This document shows positions 54,710 to 63,790 of a stretch of DNA of 64,000 nucleotides, piece by piece (the stretch's first letter is position 1; every line of letters begins with the position of its first letter). The notes beneath the pieces are model-generated. The model did no database searches. It was not told the origin of the DNA and saw nothing but the letters and a program-made list of their open reading frames with translations. The stretch covers positions 2,294,001-2,358,000 of the forward strand of contig NZ_CP019724.1 of NCBI RefSeq assembly GCF_002005225.1, read 5' to 3'. Made by a program: the position numbers and the translations under genes. The DNA is from Streptomyces pactum (GTDB lineage Bacteria; Actinomycetota; Actinomycetes; Streptomycetales; Streptomycetaceae).

Positions 54710-55771
54710 ATGCCCGAACTGCGTGTCGTGGCCGTCTCGAATGACGGCACACGACTGGTGCTGAAGGCTGCGGACAGCACGGAGTACACGCTTCCGATCG
54801 ACGAGCGGCTCCGGGCCGCCGTACGCGGCGACCGTCCCCGCCTCGGCCAGATCGAGATCGAGGTGGAGAGTCATCTCCGCCCCCGCGACATCCAGGCCCG
54901 TATACGAGCCGGCGCGACCGCGGAAGAGGTCGCCCAGATGGCCGGCATCCCCGTCGACCGCGTACGGCGTTTCGAGGGACCCGTGCTGGCCGAGCGCGCG
55001 TTCATGGCGGAGCGGGCCCGCAAGACCCCCGTCCGTCGTCCCGGCGAGAACTCCGGGCCGCCCCTCGGCGAGGCCGTCCAGGAACGGCTGCTGCTGCGCG
55101 GCGCCGACAAGGACACCGTCCAGTGGGACTCCTGGCGCCGCGACGACGGCACCTGGGAAGTCCTGCTGGTCTACCTGGTCGCGGGTGAGCCGCACTCGGC
55201 GAGCTGGACCTACGACCCGCCCCGGCGACTCGTCCAGGCCGTCGACGCCGAGGCACGCACGCTGATCGGCGAGTCCGACGACGACCTCGCCGCGCCCGAG
55301 CCGAGCTTCCCGTTCGTCCCGCGCATCGCCCGGCTGCCACGCGACCGGCCGCTGGACCGCACTCTCGACCGGGAACAGCGGGAGCGGCCGAGCCTGCCTC
55401 CGCCGCCGTCCGAGCCGGCCGAGGAGACCGCGGCCACCGCGTCGGCCGAACGCGAACGCGACTCCCTCACCAGCCTGCTGGAGGCGGTACCGAGCTTCCG
55501 TGGCGACCTGGTGGTGCCCGAGCGCGCTCCGGAACCGGCGGAGGAACCGGTCGAGGAGCCCGAGGTGGAGGAGCCCCCGGCACCTGCGGCGTCGGCGGGG
55601 TCGGCCTATGCGGACGTGCTCATGCCGCGCTCCGTGGCCAGCCACCGCGACCGCCTCACCGGCTCCACCGACCGTCAGGCCGAGGCCGACGGCGTCCGCC
55701 CGGGCCGCCGGGCGGCGGTGCCGAGCTGGGACGAGATCGTGTTCGGGACGCGGCGGAAGAAGCAGGAGTAG
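54710..55771 (+). CDS. sepH: SepH, FtsZ-associated cell-division protein
   Basis: 353-aa protein. The N-terminal conserved domain (DUF3071; starts PELRVVAVSNDGTRLVL) contains a helix-turn-helix-like segment (GATAEEVAQMAGIPVDRVRR, about 68-87). A Pro/Glu-rich disordered part (about 220-310) follows, and a conserved C-terminal tail (SWDEIVFGTRRKKQE). SepH binds FtsZ directly and stimulates its assembly during sporulation septation in Streptomyces. ATG 54710 has GGGAGG 5 bases upstream. A strong terminator follows. Confidence 0.92.
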   Translation: MPELRVVAVSNDGTRLVLKAADSTEYTLPIDERLRAAVRGDRPRLGQIEIEVESHLRPRDIQARIRAGATAEEVAQMAGIPVDRVRRFEGPVLAERAFMAERARKTPVRRPGENSGPPLGEAVQERLLLRGADKDTVQWDSWRRDDGTWEVLLVYLVAGEPHSASWTYDPPRRLVQAVDAEARTLIGESDDDLAAPEPSFPFVPRIARLPRDRPLDRTLDREQRERPSLPPPPSEPAEETAATASAERERDSLTSLLEAVPSFRGDLVVPERAPEPAEEPVEEPEVEEPPAPAASAGSAYADVLMPRSVASHRDRLTGSTDRQAEADGVRPGRRAAVPSWDEIVFGTRRKKQE

Positions 55772-55781
55772 AGCGGCCTTC

Positions 55782-55835
55782 GACGAGCGTGACCGGGGGC
55801 ACGCCCACGCGGGTGCGCCCCCGGTCACGCTCGTC
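55782..55835 (+). terminator. sepH terminator
   Basis: A 19-base stem (55782-55800 with 55817-55835) of perfectly complementary sequence and a 16-base loop, 10 bases after the sepH stop. Confidence 0.88.
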
Positions 55836-55918
55836 CGACCTGCCGGGCGGCGGGGCCCGCCGCCGCGGCTTCGTCGCCCGGGACCCGCACCGCCACGCCC
55901 TCATCGGCTCCGCTCAAA

Positions 55919-55940
55919 ATCGGCTCCGCTCGGAGCCGAT
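55919..55940 (-). terminator. terminator after the sulfurtransferase gene
   Basis: ATCGGCTCC / GGAGCCGAT stem with a 4-base loop; on the minus strand it is followed by TTTTGAG. It lies about 78 bases past the sulfurtransferase stop. Confidence 0.65.
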
Positions 55941-56017
55941 CCCACCATGCCGTCGTCAACGCTGCTCGGGGACGTCCCCACCTGCTCGGAAGCCCGCGCG
56001 CCGCTCCCTCCCCCGGT

Positions 56018-56869
56018 CTACTGCGGGTCCGGCCCCACCGCGACCGGCCGGCCCGGGTCCGACGACCACTCCGACCACGAGCCCACGTACAGCGCCGCCG
56101 GGATGCCCGCCACCGCCAGCGCCAGCACCTCGTGGGCGCCCGACACGCCCGAGCCGCAGTACACGCCCACCTCATCGTCCTCCGTGGCGCCCAACGCCTT
56201 GAAGCGCGCCCGCAGTTCATCCGCCGGCCGGAACCGGCCGTCCGCCGCCACGTTGTCCGTCGTCGGCGCGGACACGGCCCCCGGGATGTGACCACCGACC
56301 CGATCGATCGGCTCGACCTCGCCCCGGTAACGCTCCCCCGCGCGGGCGTCGAGCAGCAGCCCGGAGCGGGCCAGGGCGGCGGCCCCGTCGGCGTCCAGCA
56401 GACCCGCCGCGCCCGGCTCCGGAGTGAAGTCGCCCTCCGCGGGCGCGGGGACGTCCGTCGACAGCGCCGCCTCCCAGGCCGGCAACCCGCCGTCCAGGAC
56501 CCGCACGTTCGGGTGACCCGTCCAGCGCAGCAGCCACCAGGCGCGGGCCGCCGCCCACCCCTGCCCCCCGTCGTACACGACGACCGGCCGGCCGGACGAC
56601 ACGCCCGCCCGGCGCATAGCCGCGCCGAACTCCGCCACGTCGGGCAGCGGATGGCGACCGCGCCCGCCGGGTGCGGAGGCGAGTTCCCTGTCCAGGTCCA
56701 CGAAGACGGCACCGGGAAGATGCCCTGCCGCGTACGCGGCCCCGCCGTCGAAGGGCGCGGCGCCGGCCGCCTTGGCCGTGCTCAGTTGCCAGCGGACGTC
56801 GAGCAGGACGGGCGGGTTCCCGTCCGCCAGTTCGTTCTCGAGTTCGGATGCGGAGATGATGGCGTTCAT
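56018..56869 (-). CDS. rhodanese-type sulfurtransferase (3-mercaptopyruvate type)
   Basis: 283-aa two-domain rhodanese. The second domain carries the active-site loop VYCGSGVSG. A CGSG-type loop is typical of 3-mercaptopyruvate sulfurtransferases, whereas thiosulfate enzymes have CRKG. The first domain (LLDVRWQL, AAGHLPGAVFVDLD, VVVYDGGQGWAAARAWW) is non-catalytic, with Gly-Gly in place of the Cys. ATG 56869 opens MNAIISASEL. It moves sulfur from mercaptopyruvate to a thiol acceptor or cyanide. Confidence 0.88.
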   Translation of the reverse strand: MNAIISASELENELADGNPPVLLDVRWQLSTAKAAGAAPFDGGAAYAAGHLPGAVFVDLDRELASAPGGRGRHPLPDVAEFGAAMRRAGVSSGRPVVVYDGGQGWAAARAWWLLRWTGHPNVRVLDGGLPAWEAALSTDVPAPAEGDFTPEPGAAGLLDADGAAALARSGLLLDARAGERYRGEVEPIDRVGGHIPGAVSAPTTDNVAADGRFRPADELRARFKALGATEDDEVGVYCGSGVSGAHEVLALAVAGIPAALYVGSWSEWSSDPGRPVAVGPDPQ

Positions 56870-57106
56870 GGCCCCATCCTGGCCTACCGAGTGGCCGCCG
56901 CGTCGATGTCGGGCTACTCTGCCCGCCGGACAGTACCGATCACGAGGCGTACGGGTTCGGGCACAAGCTGTGCCACCCGGGCAGCCGGGCTGCCCCACGG
57001 GCGCGCCCGAAGCGCGCGGCACCAGGCCCGGTGCCGGCATCGGCGCGAAGGTCCGTCAGAGCGGAAGCGGACGCACGGCCCGCGAAGGGCCGAGAAGAGA
57101 GTGACG

Positions 57107-57946
57107 ATGACCGACGCACGGGGGTCGGCCGGCCGGAACGGCGAGACGAACGCCCGGCGCACGCCCGGCACACCCTGCTGGGTGAGTCTGATGGTGCACG
57201 GGCCGGCCGCGACCCAGGAGTTCTACGGCACACTGTTCGGCTGGGAGTTCCAGCCCGGCCCGCAGCAGTTGGGCCCCTATGTGCGGGCCCTGCTCGACGG
57301 GCGCGAGGTGGCGGGTATCGGCCAACTGCCCCCGGACCGGCAGTTGCCGATCGCGTGGACGCCCTACTTCGCCTCCGACGACGTCAACCGGACGGCCGAA
57401 ACGGTACGCCTGTGCGGTGGCACGCTCGGCGTGGGCCCGCTGGACGCGGGCGCGGCCGGTCGCCTGGCCCTCTGCTCCGACCCGTCGGGCGCCGTCTTCG
57501 GCATCTGGCAGGCTGCGGCGCACCTCGGCACGGCCGTCACCGACGTACCCGGCACACCGGCGTGGAACGAGCTGGTGACCGCCGAGTCGGCGAGTGTCGC
57601 GAAGTTCTACGAGACGGTGTTCGGCTTCGAACTGGTGCCGGAGGTCTCCGCGGACCTCGACTACGTGACCCTTCGCCTCGAAGGCCGCCCCGTCGCCGGT
57701 ATCCACGGTGTCGGAAACGCCCTGCCCCGCGACCGGGGGCCGCACTGGATGACGTACTTCGAGGTGGCCGACGCGGAGGAGTCCCTGGAGCACCTCGCCG
57801 ATCTCGGCGGGCATGTACTCAAGCCCGTCCAGGACACGCCTCACGGCCGGGTGGCGTTGGTGGCGGATCCGGAGGGGGCGCGGTTGTCACTGCTGGAGGG
57901 CCGTCGGGGCACGGGCGCGGGGTCCCTGGGGCGCTCAGGCGGGTGA
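57107..57946 (+). CDS. two-domain VOC (glyoxalase-like) protein
   Basis: 279 aa with two vicinal-oxygen-chelate repeats: CWVSLMVHGPAATQEFYGTL (about 27-46) and NELVTAESASVAKFYETVFG (about 155-174), each ending with DPSGAVFGIW or DPEGARLSLLEG. Such proteins may act as glyoxalases, dioxygenases or drug-binding resistance proteins; the function here is open. The stop lies 12 bases inside the end of the converging tdk gene. Confidence 0.83.
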   Translation: MTDARGSAGRNGETNARRTPGTPCWVSLMVHGPAATQEFYGTLFGWEFQPGPQQLGPYVRALLDGREVAGIGQLPPDRQLPIAWTPYFASDDVNRTAETVRLCGGTLGVGPLDAGAAGRLALCSDPSGAVFGIWQAAAHLGTAVTDVPGTPAWNELVTAESASVAKFYETVFGFELVPEVSADLDYVTLRLEGRPVAGIHGVGNALPRDRGPHWMTYFEVADAEESLEHLADLGGHVLKPVQDTPHGRVALVADPEGARLSLLEGRRGTGAGSLGRSGG

Positions 57947-58585
57947 TACCGGCAGCACGTCCGGCGACAGCGCCGCGGCGTGGGCCGTCGCGGCGGTCGT
58001 ACGGCGCCGGTGGTGCCGTCGGCACAGCACTTCGTAGCCGACCTCGTCGGGGGACTGGGCCACGTCGCCGACGACCACCTGGGCCCCCTCGACGACCATG
58101 ACGCCGCCCACGGTGCGGGCGTTGTGCGTGGCGCGGGCACCGCACCAGCACAGGGCCTCGACCTGGAGCACCTCGACGCGGTCGGCGAGTTCGACCAGGC
58201 GCTGGGAGCCGGGGAAGAGCTTGGAGCGGAAATCGGTGGTGATGCCGAAGGCGTACACGTCGATGCCGAGATCGTCGACCACGCGCGCGAGCTGGTCGAT
58301 CTGGTCCGGCGCGAGGAACTGCGCCTCGTCCGCGATCACGTAATCCGCGCGACCGCCCTGCGAGAGGTGGTCGACGAGGTAGGCGTACAGGTCCTGTCCG
58401 TCCTCGACCTCCACCGCGTCGGTGACCAGGCCGAGGCGGGAGGAGAGCTTGCCCTCGCCCGCGCGGTCGTCCCGGGTGAAGATCATGCCGACCAGGCCGC
58501 GTGCCGAGCGGTTGTGCTCGATCTGGAGAGCCAGTGTCGACTTCCCGCAGTCCATCGTTCCGGAGAAGAAGACCAGCTCGGACAT
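57935..58585 (-). CDS. tdk: thymidine kinase
   Basis: 216-aa type II thymidine kinase that phosphorylates thymidine to dTMP in the salvage pathway. P-loop GTMDCGKST (9-17), Walker B/catalytic DEAQF, lasso region, and zinc cysteines in CWCGARATHNAR with CRRHH near the end. The C-terminal 20 residues are Ala-rich beyond the usual end. Its end overlaps the VOC gene by 12 bases. Confidence 0.93.
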   Translation of the reverse strand: MSELVFFSGTMDCGKSTLALQIEHNRSARGLVGMIFTRDDRAGEGKLSSRLGLVTDAVEVEDGQDLYAYLVDHLSQGGRADYVIADEAQFLAPDQIDQLARVVDDLGIDVYAFGITTDFRSKLFPGSQRLVELADRVEVLQVEALCWCGARATHNARTVGGVMVVEGAQVVVGDVAQSPDEVGYEVLCRRHHRRRTTAATAHAAALSPDVLPVSPA

Positions 58586-58645
58586 GAGGGGTCGAGCACC
58601 TTTCGACAGCGGCGGCGGGGGCGGGGCAGGGCGTGGAGGAGGGCT

Positions 58646-59839
58646 TCAGGAGCGTACTTCGAGCAGGGGGACGAGTTGCTCGGCAGGGGTCATCGACCCG
58701 TGGTTGCCGACCATCGCCGACTCCTTCGGCTCCCGCTCGGAGGCGATGAGCAGGACGTCGTCCCGGGCGGCGGCGACCACGTCGCCGATGCGGTCGTACA
58801 CCCGGTCGTCGATGCGGGGGCCGAACCAGCCCGCCGCGATCGCCTCGTCCCGCGACGCCACCCAGAACTGCTCGCCGAGCACCTCGCGCCAGCAGGTCAG
58901 CACGTCGTTCGCCGCACCGGGGACGGCGTACACGTGCCGGGCGCGGCCCTCGCCGCCGAGGAGGGCGACGCCCGCCTTCAGCTCCCAGTCGTCGTCGAAG
59001 TCGATGCGGTGGTCCTCGTCGAAGGGCACGTCGATCATGCCGTGGTCGGCGGTGACGTACAGGGCGCTGCGTGGCGGTAGCTGCTCGGCGAGGCGCTGGA
59101 CCAGCCGGTCGACGTGCCCGAGCTGGCCGCGCCAGGTGTCGGAGTCGACGCCGAAGCGGTGGCCCGCGCCGTCGACCTCGGCGTAGTACGTGTAGACCAG
59201 GGCACGGTCGGCGCCGGCCAGTTGCTCGGCGGCGCAGTCCATGCGGTCCTCGCCGGACAGCCGCCCGTGGAACGTGCCGCCGCTGAGCGCGACCTTGGTC
59301 AGCGGGGTGTTGGCGAAGGTCGGGGAGGAGACCTGGGCGGCGCGCACACCCGCCTCGTGGGCGGTGTGGAAGACCGTGGGATACGGCTGCCAGGGGCCCG
59401 GCGCGGTCCACGGCTGCCAGCGGAGCTGGTTCATCAGCTCGCCGGTGGCCGGATCACGCACCGTGTAGCCGGGCAGGCCGTGGGCGCCCGGCGGCAGGCC
59501 GGTGCCGACGGAGGCGAGGGAGGTCGCGGTGGTCGCCGGGTAACCGGCGGTGATCGGGCGCCCGGTGCCGCCGCGTGAGCTGCTCAGGAGCGAACTCATG
59601 AAGGGGGCGTCCTCCGGGTGCGCCCGCAACTGCTCCCAGCCGAGGCCGTCGATCAGGAACACGCAGTTCCGGTCGGCGGGGGCCAGTTCCGTGATGCCGG
59701 CGGTCATGCCGGGGACGCCGAGGCCGGCGGCGAGGGTGGGCAGCAGGTCGGCGAGCGAGCCGCTGCCGTACTCGGGTACGGGGGCGGAATCGACGGGGAG
59801 GGGCTCCGGGGCGGTGTCCCAGGCGGCGGGCTGCACCAT
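58646..59839 (-). CDS. type I phosphodiesterase / nucleotide pyrophosphatase-like protein
   Basis: 397-aa alkaline-phosphatase-superfamily hydrolase. VFLIDGLGWEQLR carries the first metal Asp, the nucleophile Thr is in GYPATTATSLASVGTG, and later metal ligands are in YYAEVDGAGHRFG, VTADHGMIDV and GNHGSM. No signal peptide, so probably cytoplasmic. Substrate unknown. ATG overlaps the stop of the DUF5998 gene by one base (TGATG), so the two are co-translated. Confidence 0.87.
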   Translation of the reverse strand: MVQPAAWDTAPEPLPVDSAPVPEYGSGSLADLLPTLAAGLGVPGMTAGITELAPADRNCVFLIDGLGWEQLRAHPEDAPFMSSLLSSSRGGTGRPITAGYPATTATSLASVGTGLPPGAHGLPGYTVRDPATGELMNQLRWQPWTAPGPWQPYPTVFHTAHEAGVRAAQVSSPTFANTPLTKVALSGGTFHGRLSGEDRMDCAAEQLAGADRALVYTYYAEVDGAGHRFGVDSDTWRGQLGHVDRLVQRLAEQLPPRSALYVTADHGMIDVPFDEDHRIDFDDDWELKAGVALLGGEGRARHVYAVPGAANDVLTCWREVLGEQFWVASRDEAIAAGWFGPRIDDRVYDRIGDVVAAARDDVLLIASEREPKESAMVGNHGSMTPAEQLVPLLEVRS

Positions 59840-60426
59840 CAGCGGGCGGAGTCCGCGGTCGCCTCGGACAGGGCCTGGGCGAAGGTGAGCGCCTGGCGCA
59901 CCGTCTCCGGGCCGTCTCCGGCCTCGCTGACCCGCAGGCTCAGGTCGTCGGCCGTCGAGCTGCCCGTGTAGCCGTGGTCCGCCTCGCAGTTGGGGTCGCC
60001 GCAGGCGGCGGGCTCCAGGTCGATGCGGGAGACGGCGCCCCAGCCGATGGTCAGCACGATCTCGCGGGGCAGCGTGCCCGGCTTGTACTGCTCCGGGTTG
60101 GCGACCACGCGGCTGACGACGATGGACGAGATCCGGCCGAGCTTGACGGACTCCGTGGAGGTCGTGGCGTACGGCGACGGGGAGGTGTCGTCGGCGGCCT
60201 GCTCGTCGGTGTGGCTGACGATGAACCGGTTGCCGGTGAGCACGAGGACGGTCACGTGCCGGCGCACCTCGTTCTGGTCGAACGTCGTCTCCTGGTGGAC
60301 CAGGTACGACCTGACGGGCTCGCCGCCCACGGCGGCCTCCACCGCCTCGCCCACGAGGGCCGGGTAGTAGCCGCTGCGCTCGATCGCCGCTCGCAGCCCC
60401 TGGGTCGTCGTACTGGTCTTGGCCAT
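59839..60426 (-). CDS. DUF5998 protein
   Basis: 195-aa conserved actinobacterial protein (MAKTSTTTQGLRAAIERSG, YLVHQETTFDQNEVRRHVTVL, a CGDPNCEADHGYTG segment with two cysteines and a His that may bind metal). No function known to me. ATG 60426 has GGATGGAC before it; an ATG at 60435 would add three residues. Confidence 0.82.
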   Translation of the reverse strand: MAKTSTTTQGLRAAIERSGYYPALVGEAVEAAVGGEPVRSYLVHQETTFDQNEVRRHVTVLVLTGNRFIVSHTDEQAADDTSPSPYATTSTESVKLGRISSIVVSRVVANPEQYKPGTLPREIVLTIGWGAVSRIDLEPAACGDPNCEADHGYTGSSTADDLSLRVSEAGDGPETVRQALTFAQALSEATADSAR

Positions 60427-60497
60427 GCCGTCCATCCTACGGTGGCCCACTGACTGCGCGGCACGCTCGTGCGGTACCCGTCCCGGGCCGTGGGCCG

Positions 60498-63400
60498 TCA
60501 GTACGCCGGCAGGGTCCGCGGGCCGAGGTCGTCCCTGGCGGGAGGGGGCGCGAGGCGGACGGTGGCACCGAGGACGCTCAGGCCGCGCGGGGCGACGACG
60601 ACCGGTTCCAGGGTGACCGCGACGACCTCCGGGTGGTCGTCTACCAGCCGGGAGACCCGCAGCAGCAGCTCCTCCAGGGCGGAGCTGTCGACCGGGGCCG
60701 AGCCGCGCCACCCGAAGAGCAGGGGCGCCGTGCGGATCGAACGGATGAGCGAGGTGGCTTCCCGGTCGGTGACCGGGATCAGCCGGTGCGCCATGTCGCC
60801 GAGCAACTGGGTGGCGGCCCCGGCGAGCCCGAAGGAGAGCACGGCACCGGCCGCCGGGTCGATGACCGCGCGTACGACCGTGTCGACGCCGCGCGGTGCC
60901 ATGCCCTGCACCACCGGGCGCAGCTCCGCGGGCTTGCCGAACAGCTCGGTCAACTCCGCGTACGCCCGTCGCAGTTGTTCCTCGTCCGCGAGGTCCAGCC
61001 GCACACCGCCCAGGTCGGCGCGGTGGCGCAGGTGCGGGGCGGTGGCCTTGAGGGCGACGGGGTAGCCGATGGTCCGCGCGGCGGCGACGGCGTCGTCGGG
61101 GGTGGGGGCGGGCAGGGCGCGGTGGACGTGGATGCCGTACCTGCCGAGCAGGTCGCAGGTCTCCCGCGTGCCGAGTGTGAGCCCCTGCCCGCGCGCGAGG
61201 TGCCCGGCTATCAGCTCGGCGGTGCCCTTCTCCTCGATGTCCTCGTACTCCGGCACCTTGCCGGGGTCGGCGGCGTCGCGGCGCCACTGGGCGTAGGCGA
61301 CGGCCTGGGCGAGGGCGCGGACGGCTCGTTCGGCGGCGGGGTAGGCGGGGATGGGGCGGGCTCCGTCGGGGGCTCGGGCGGGCTCGGACGCGGGAGTGGC
61401 CGGTCGGGCGGAACCCGCCGCGGAGGACGGGGTCGCTCGGGTCTCGGCGGGCGAGGCCGCCTGCCGCTCGGCAGCCGGGGTCGCCTGCGACCCGACGGCC
61501 GGGATCGCCCCGTTCTCAGCGGACGCGGCCGCCCGCGACTCGGGCGCCCGCGACTCGGGTGCCCTCGGCTCGGGTGCCGCGGCCGCCCGGGGCCGCGCGG
61601 GCGGGGCGGCCCGGGGGCCGGCGGGCGAGGTCGTCCGCACCTCGCCGGGCAGGGCCGCCTGCGGCGCCGTGCTCGCCGCCGCGGACAGGGCTTCCGCCAG
61701 ACCTCCCAGTTCCACGTGGACCACCAGGACCGGCTTGGCGGGCACCGCGGCCGCCGCCGATCGCAGGGCCTCGGCCAGCGCCGCGTCACCCGCCGACCCC
61801 TCCCCCACCGCCGGGATGGCGGTCACCACCACCGCGTCGCAGGTGTCGTCGCCCAGGGCACGGGAGAGAGCCGCGTGGAAGTCGTCCGCCGAGGCCGCCG
61901 TCGTCAGGTCCAGGGGCGGGTGCGGCCGCAGCCCCTTGGAGAGGCAGGCGTCGTATGTCAGCAGTCCCAGTGATTCGGAGTTGCCCAGGATCGCCACCCG
62001 CGGCCCGGCGGGCAGGGGCTGGCGGGCGAGGAGCAGCCCCGCGTCGACCAGGTCGGTGATCGTGTCGACGCGGATCACGCCGGCCTGCCTCAGCAGCGCG
62101 GAGACCGTCGCGTGGGGCAGCCGCGTCGCCCGTACCGCGTGCCCCTGTGGCGCCACGCCGCCGTGCCGGGCGCCCTGCACCACTACCAGCGGCTTGACCG
62201 CCGCCGTGCGCCGGGCCAGGCGGGTGAACTTGCGCGGGTTGCCGATGGACTCCAGGTACATCAGCGCGACGTCGGTCTCCGGGTCGTCGTACCAGTACTG
62301 GAGGACGTCGTTGCCGGAGACGTCGGCCCGGTTGCCGGACGAGACGAAGGTCGACACCCCGGTGACGCCGGTGACCCCGCCGCCGCGCCGGTGCAGCCGG
62401 GACAGCAGGGCGATGCCGATGGCGCCGGACTGGGCGAACAGGCCGATCCGGCCGGGGCGCGGCGTCTCGGGGGCGAGGGAGGCGTTGAGCCGCACATCCG
62501 GGGAGGTGTTGATGATCCCGAAGGCGTTGGGTCCGATGATCCGCATGCCGTACGTGCGCGCCTGGCGCACGAGGGCGCGCTGGCGTTCACGTCCCTCGGG
62601 GCCGCTGTCGGCGTACCCGGCGGAGATCACGACGAGGCCCTGCACGCCGTGCTCACCGCACTCGGTGACGACCCCGGGCACGTGCTCGGCGGGCACGGTG
62701 ACGACGGCGAGGTCGACGGGGCCGTCGATGTCGCGCACCGAGCGGCGGGCGGGCACCTGGTCGAGTTCCCTCAGGTCCTCGGGGAAGGCCTTGTTCACGG
62801 CGTACAGCCGGCCGGTGTAGCCCGCGTCCCGGATGTTGCCGAGGATGCTGCGGCCGACGCCTCCCGGTGTGCGGCCGGTGCCGATGACCGCCACCGAGCC
62901 CGGCTGCAACAGCCGCTGAACGGAACGCGCCTCCGCGCGGTGCTCGCGCGCGTACTGCACGGCGAGCGAGCGGTCGGTGGGTTCGAGGTCGAATTCCAGC
63001 CGGACCACGCCGTCCTCGAAGCTGCGCTTCTGGGTGTACCCGGCGTCCATGAACACTTTGATCATCTTGGTGTTGGCGGGCAGTACCTCGGCGGCGAAGC
63101 GGCGGATGTCGCGCTCGCGGGCGACGGCGGCGATGTGTTCCAGCAGCGCGGAGGCGACGCCGCGTCCCTGGTGGGCGTCCTGGACGAGGAAGGCGACCTC
63201 GGCCTCGTCGGAGACGGGAGGGGCGGGCGCGACGGGCCCTCCGGAAGGAGTGGTGGCGGGCGGCGGATGGGACGAGGCGGGTGTTCCGCCGGCGCCGATC
63301 CGGTCGTAGCGTACGGTGGCGATGAACTCGCCGCCGATGGTGGCCGCGAGTCCCACCCGGTCCACAAAGTCGTGGTGCGTGAAGCGGTGGACGTCCTTGG

Positions 63401-63590
63401 CGGACAGGCGAGGGTACGGCGCGAAGAAGCGGTAGTACTTCGACTCGTCGGAGACCTGCTCGTAGAAGCTGACCAGGCGCTCGGCGTCATCAACGGTGAT
63501 GGGGCGGACGCGCGCGGTGCCGCCGTCGCGCAGCACCACGTCGGCCTCCCAGTGGGCGGGGTACTCGTGCCGGTCCGACGAGGTCTGCAT
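60498..63590 (-). CDS. patA: GNAT acetyltransferase fused to NDP-forming acyl-CoA-synthetase-like domains (PatA-type protein lysine acetyltransferase)
   Basis: 1,030 aa. An N-terminal GNAT domain (about 1-190; VAFLVQDAHQGRGVASALLEH is the acetyl-CoA loop) is followed by a CoA-binding domain (SVAVIGTGRTPGGVGRSIL), two succinyl-CoA-ligase-like domains (GPNAFGIINTSPDVRLN; VAILGNSESLGLLTYDACL), a linker of about 100 residues rich in Ala, Pro, Glu and Arg with PESRAPESRA repeats (about 680-790), and an ATP-grasp domain. This layout is that of bacterial Pat enzymes, including the one studied in S. lividans, which acetylate and so switch off acyl-CoA synthetases. The start is ATG 63590 (MQTSSDRHEY); an earlier frame to 63710 looks non-coding. 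Confidence 0.88.
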   Translation of the reverse strand: MQTSSDRHEYPAHWEADVVLRDGGTARVRPITVDDAERLVSFYEQVSDESKYYRFFAPYPRLSAKDVHRFTHHDFVDRVGLAATIGGEFIATVRYDRIGAGGTPASSHPPPATTPSGGPVAPAPPVSDEAEVAFLVQDAHQGRGVASALLEHIAAVARERDIRRFAAEVLPANTKMIKVFMDAGYTQKRSFEDGVVRLEFDLEPTDRSLAVQYAREHRAEARSVQRLLQPGSVAVIGTGRTPGGVGRSILGNIRDAGYTGRLYAVNKAFPEDLRELDQVPARRSVRDIDGPVDLAVVTVPAEHVPGVVTECGEHGVQGLVVISAGYADSGPEGRERQRALVRQARTYGMRIIGPNAFGIINTSPDVRLNASLAPETPRPGRIGLFAQSGAIGIALLSRLHRRGGGVTGVTGVSTFVSSGNRADVSGNDVLQYWYDDPETDVALMYLESIGNPRKFTRLARRTAAVKPLVVVQGARHGGVAPQGHAVRATRLPHATVSALLRQAGVIRVDTITDLVDAGLLLARQPLPAGPRVAILGNSESLGLLTYDACLSKGLRPHPPLDLTTAASADDFHAALSRALGDDTCDAVVVTAIPAVGEGSAGDAALAEALRSAAAAVPAKPVLVVHVELGGLAEALSAAASTAPQAALPGEVRTTSPAGPRAAPPARPRAAAAPEPRAPESRAPESRAAASAENGAIPAVGSQATPAAERQAASPAETRATPSSAAGSARPATPASEPARAPDGARPIPAYPAAERAVRALAQAVAYAQWRRDAADPGKVPEYEDIEEKGTAELIAGHLARGQGLTLGTRETCDLLGRYGIHVHRALPAPTPDDAVAAARTIGYPVALKATAPHLRHRADLGGVRLDLADEEQLRRAYAELTELFGKPAELRPVVQGMAPRGVDTVVRAVIDPAAGAVLSFGLAGAATQLLGDMAHRLIPVTDREATSLIRSIRTAPLLFGWRGSAPVDSSALEELLLRVSRLVDDHPEVVAVTLEPVVVAPRGLSVLGATVRLAPPPARDDLGPRTLPAY

Positions 63591-63727
63591 GGGCCCCAGA
63601 GTACGGCTCGCGTACGACAACGGCGCGAGGCAGTCTGTGGAGGACGGAAGGTCGGGCCGAGGCCGCGGTCCGACGACCACACGGGACGGCGCACGGTGCC
63701 GTACACCCACGCTTCACGATATGGGAA

Positions 63728-63756
63728 ACTGGTCTAGACAAGACTGGTCTAGACAA
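63728..63756 (+). promoter_or_regulatory. two tandem DasR-type (dre) sites before ptsH
   Basis: ACTGGTCTAGACAA occurs twice (63728-63741 and 63743-63756), 15 bases apart, each with the TCTAGA core of the dre consensus ACTGGTCTAGACCACT. DasR is the GntR-type N-acetylglucosamine regulator of Streptomyces and is known to control pts genes including ptsH. The sites end 35 bases before the ptsH ATG. Confidence 0.8.
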
Positions 63757-63790
63757 CATGAAACCTTGAACACCTGAAGGGCAGCATCAC

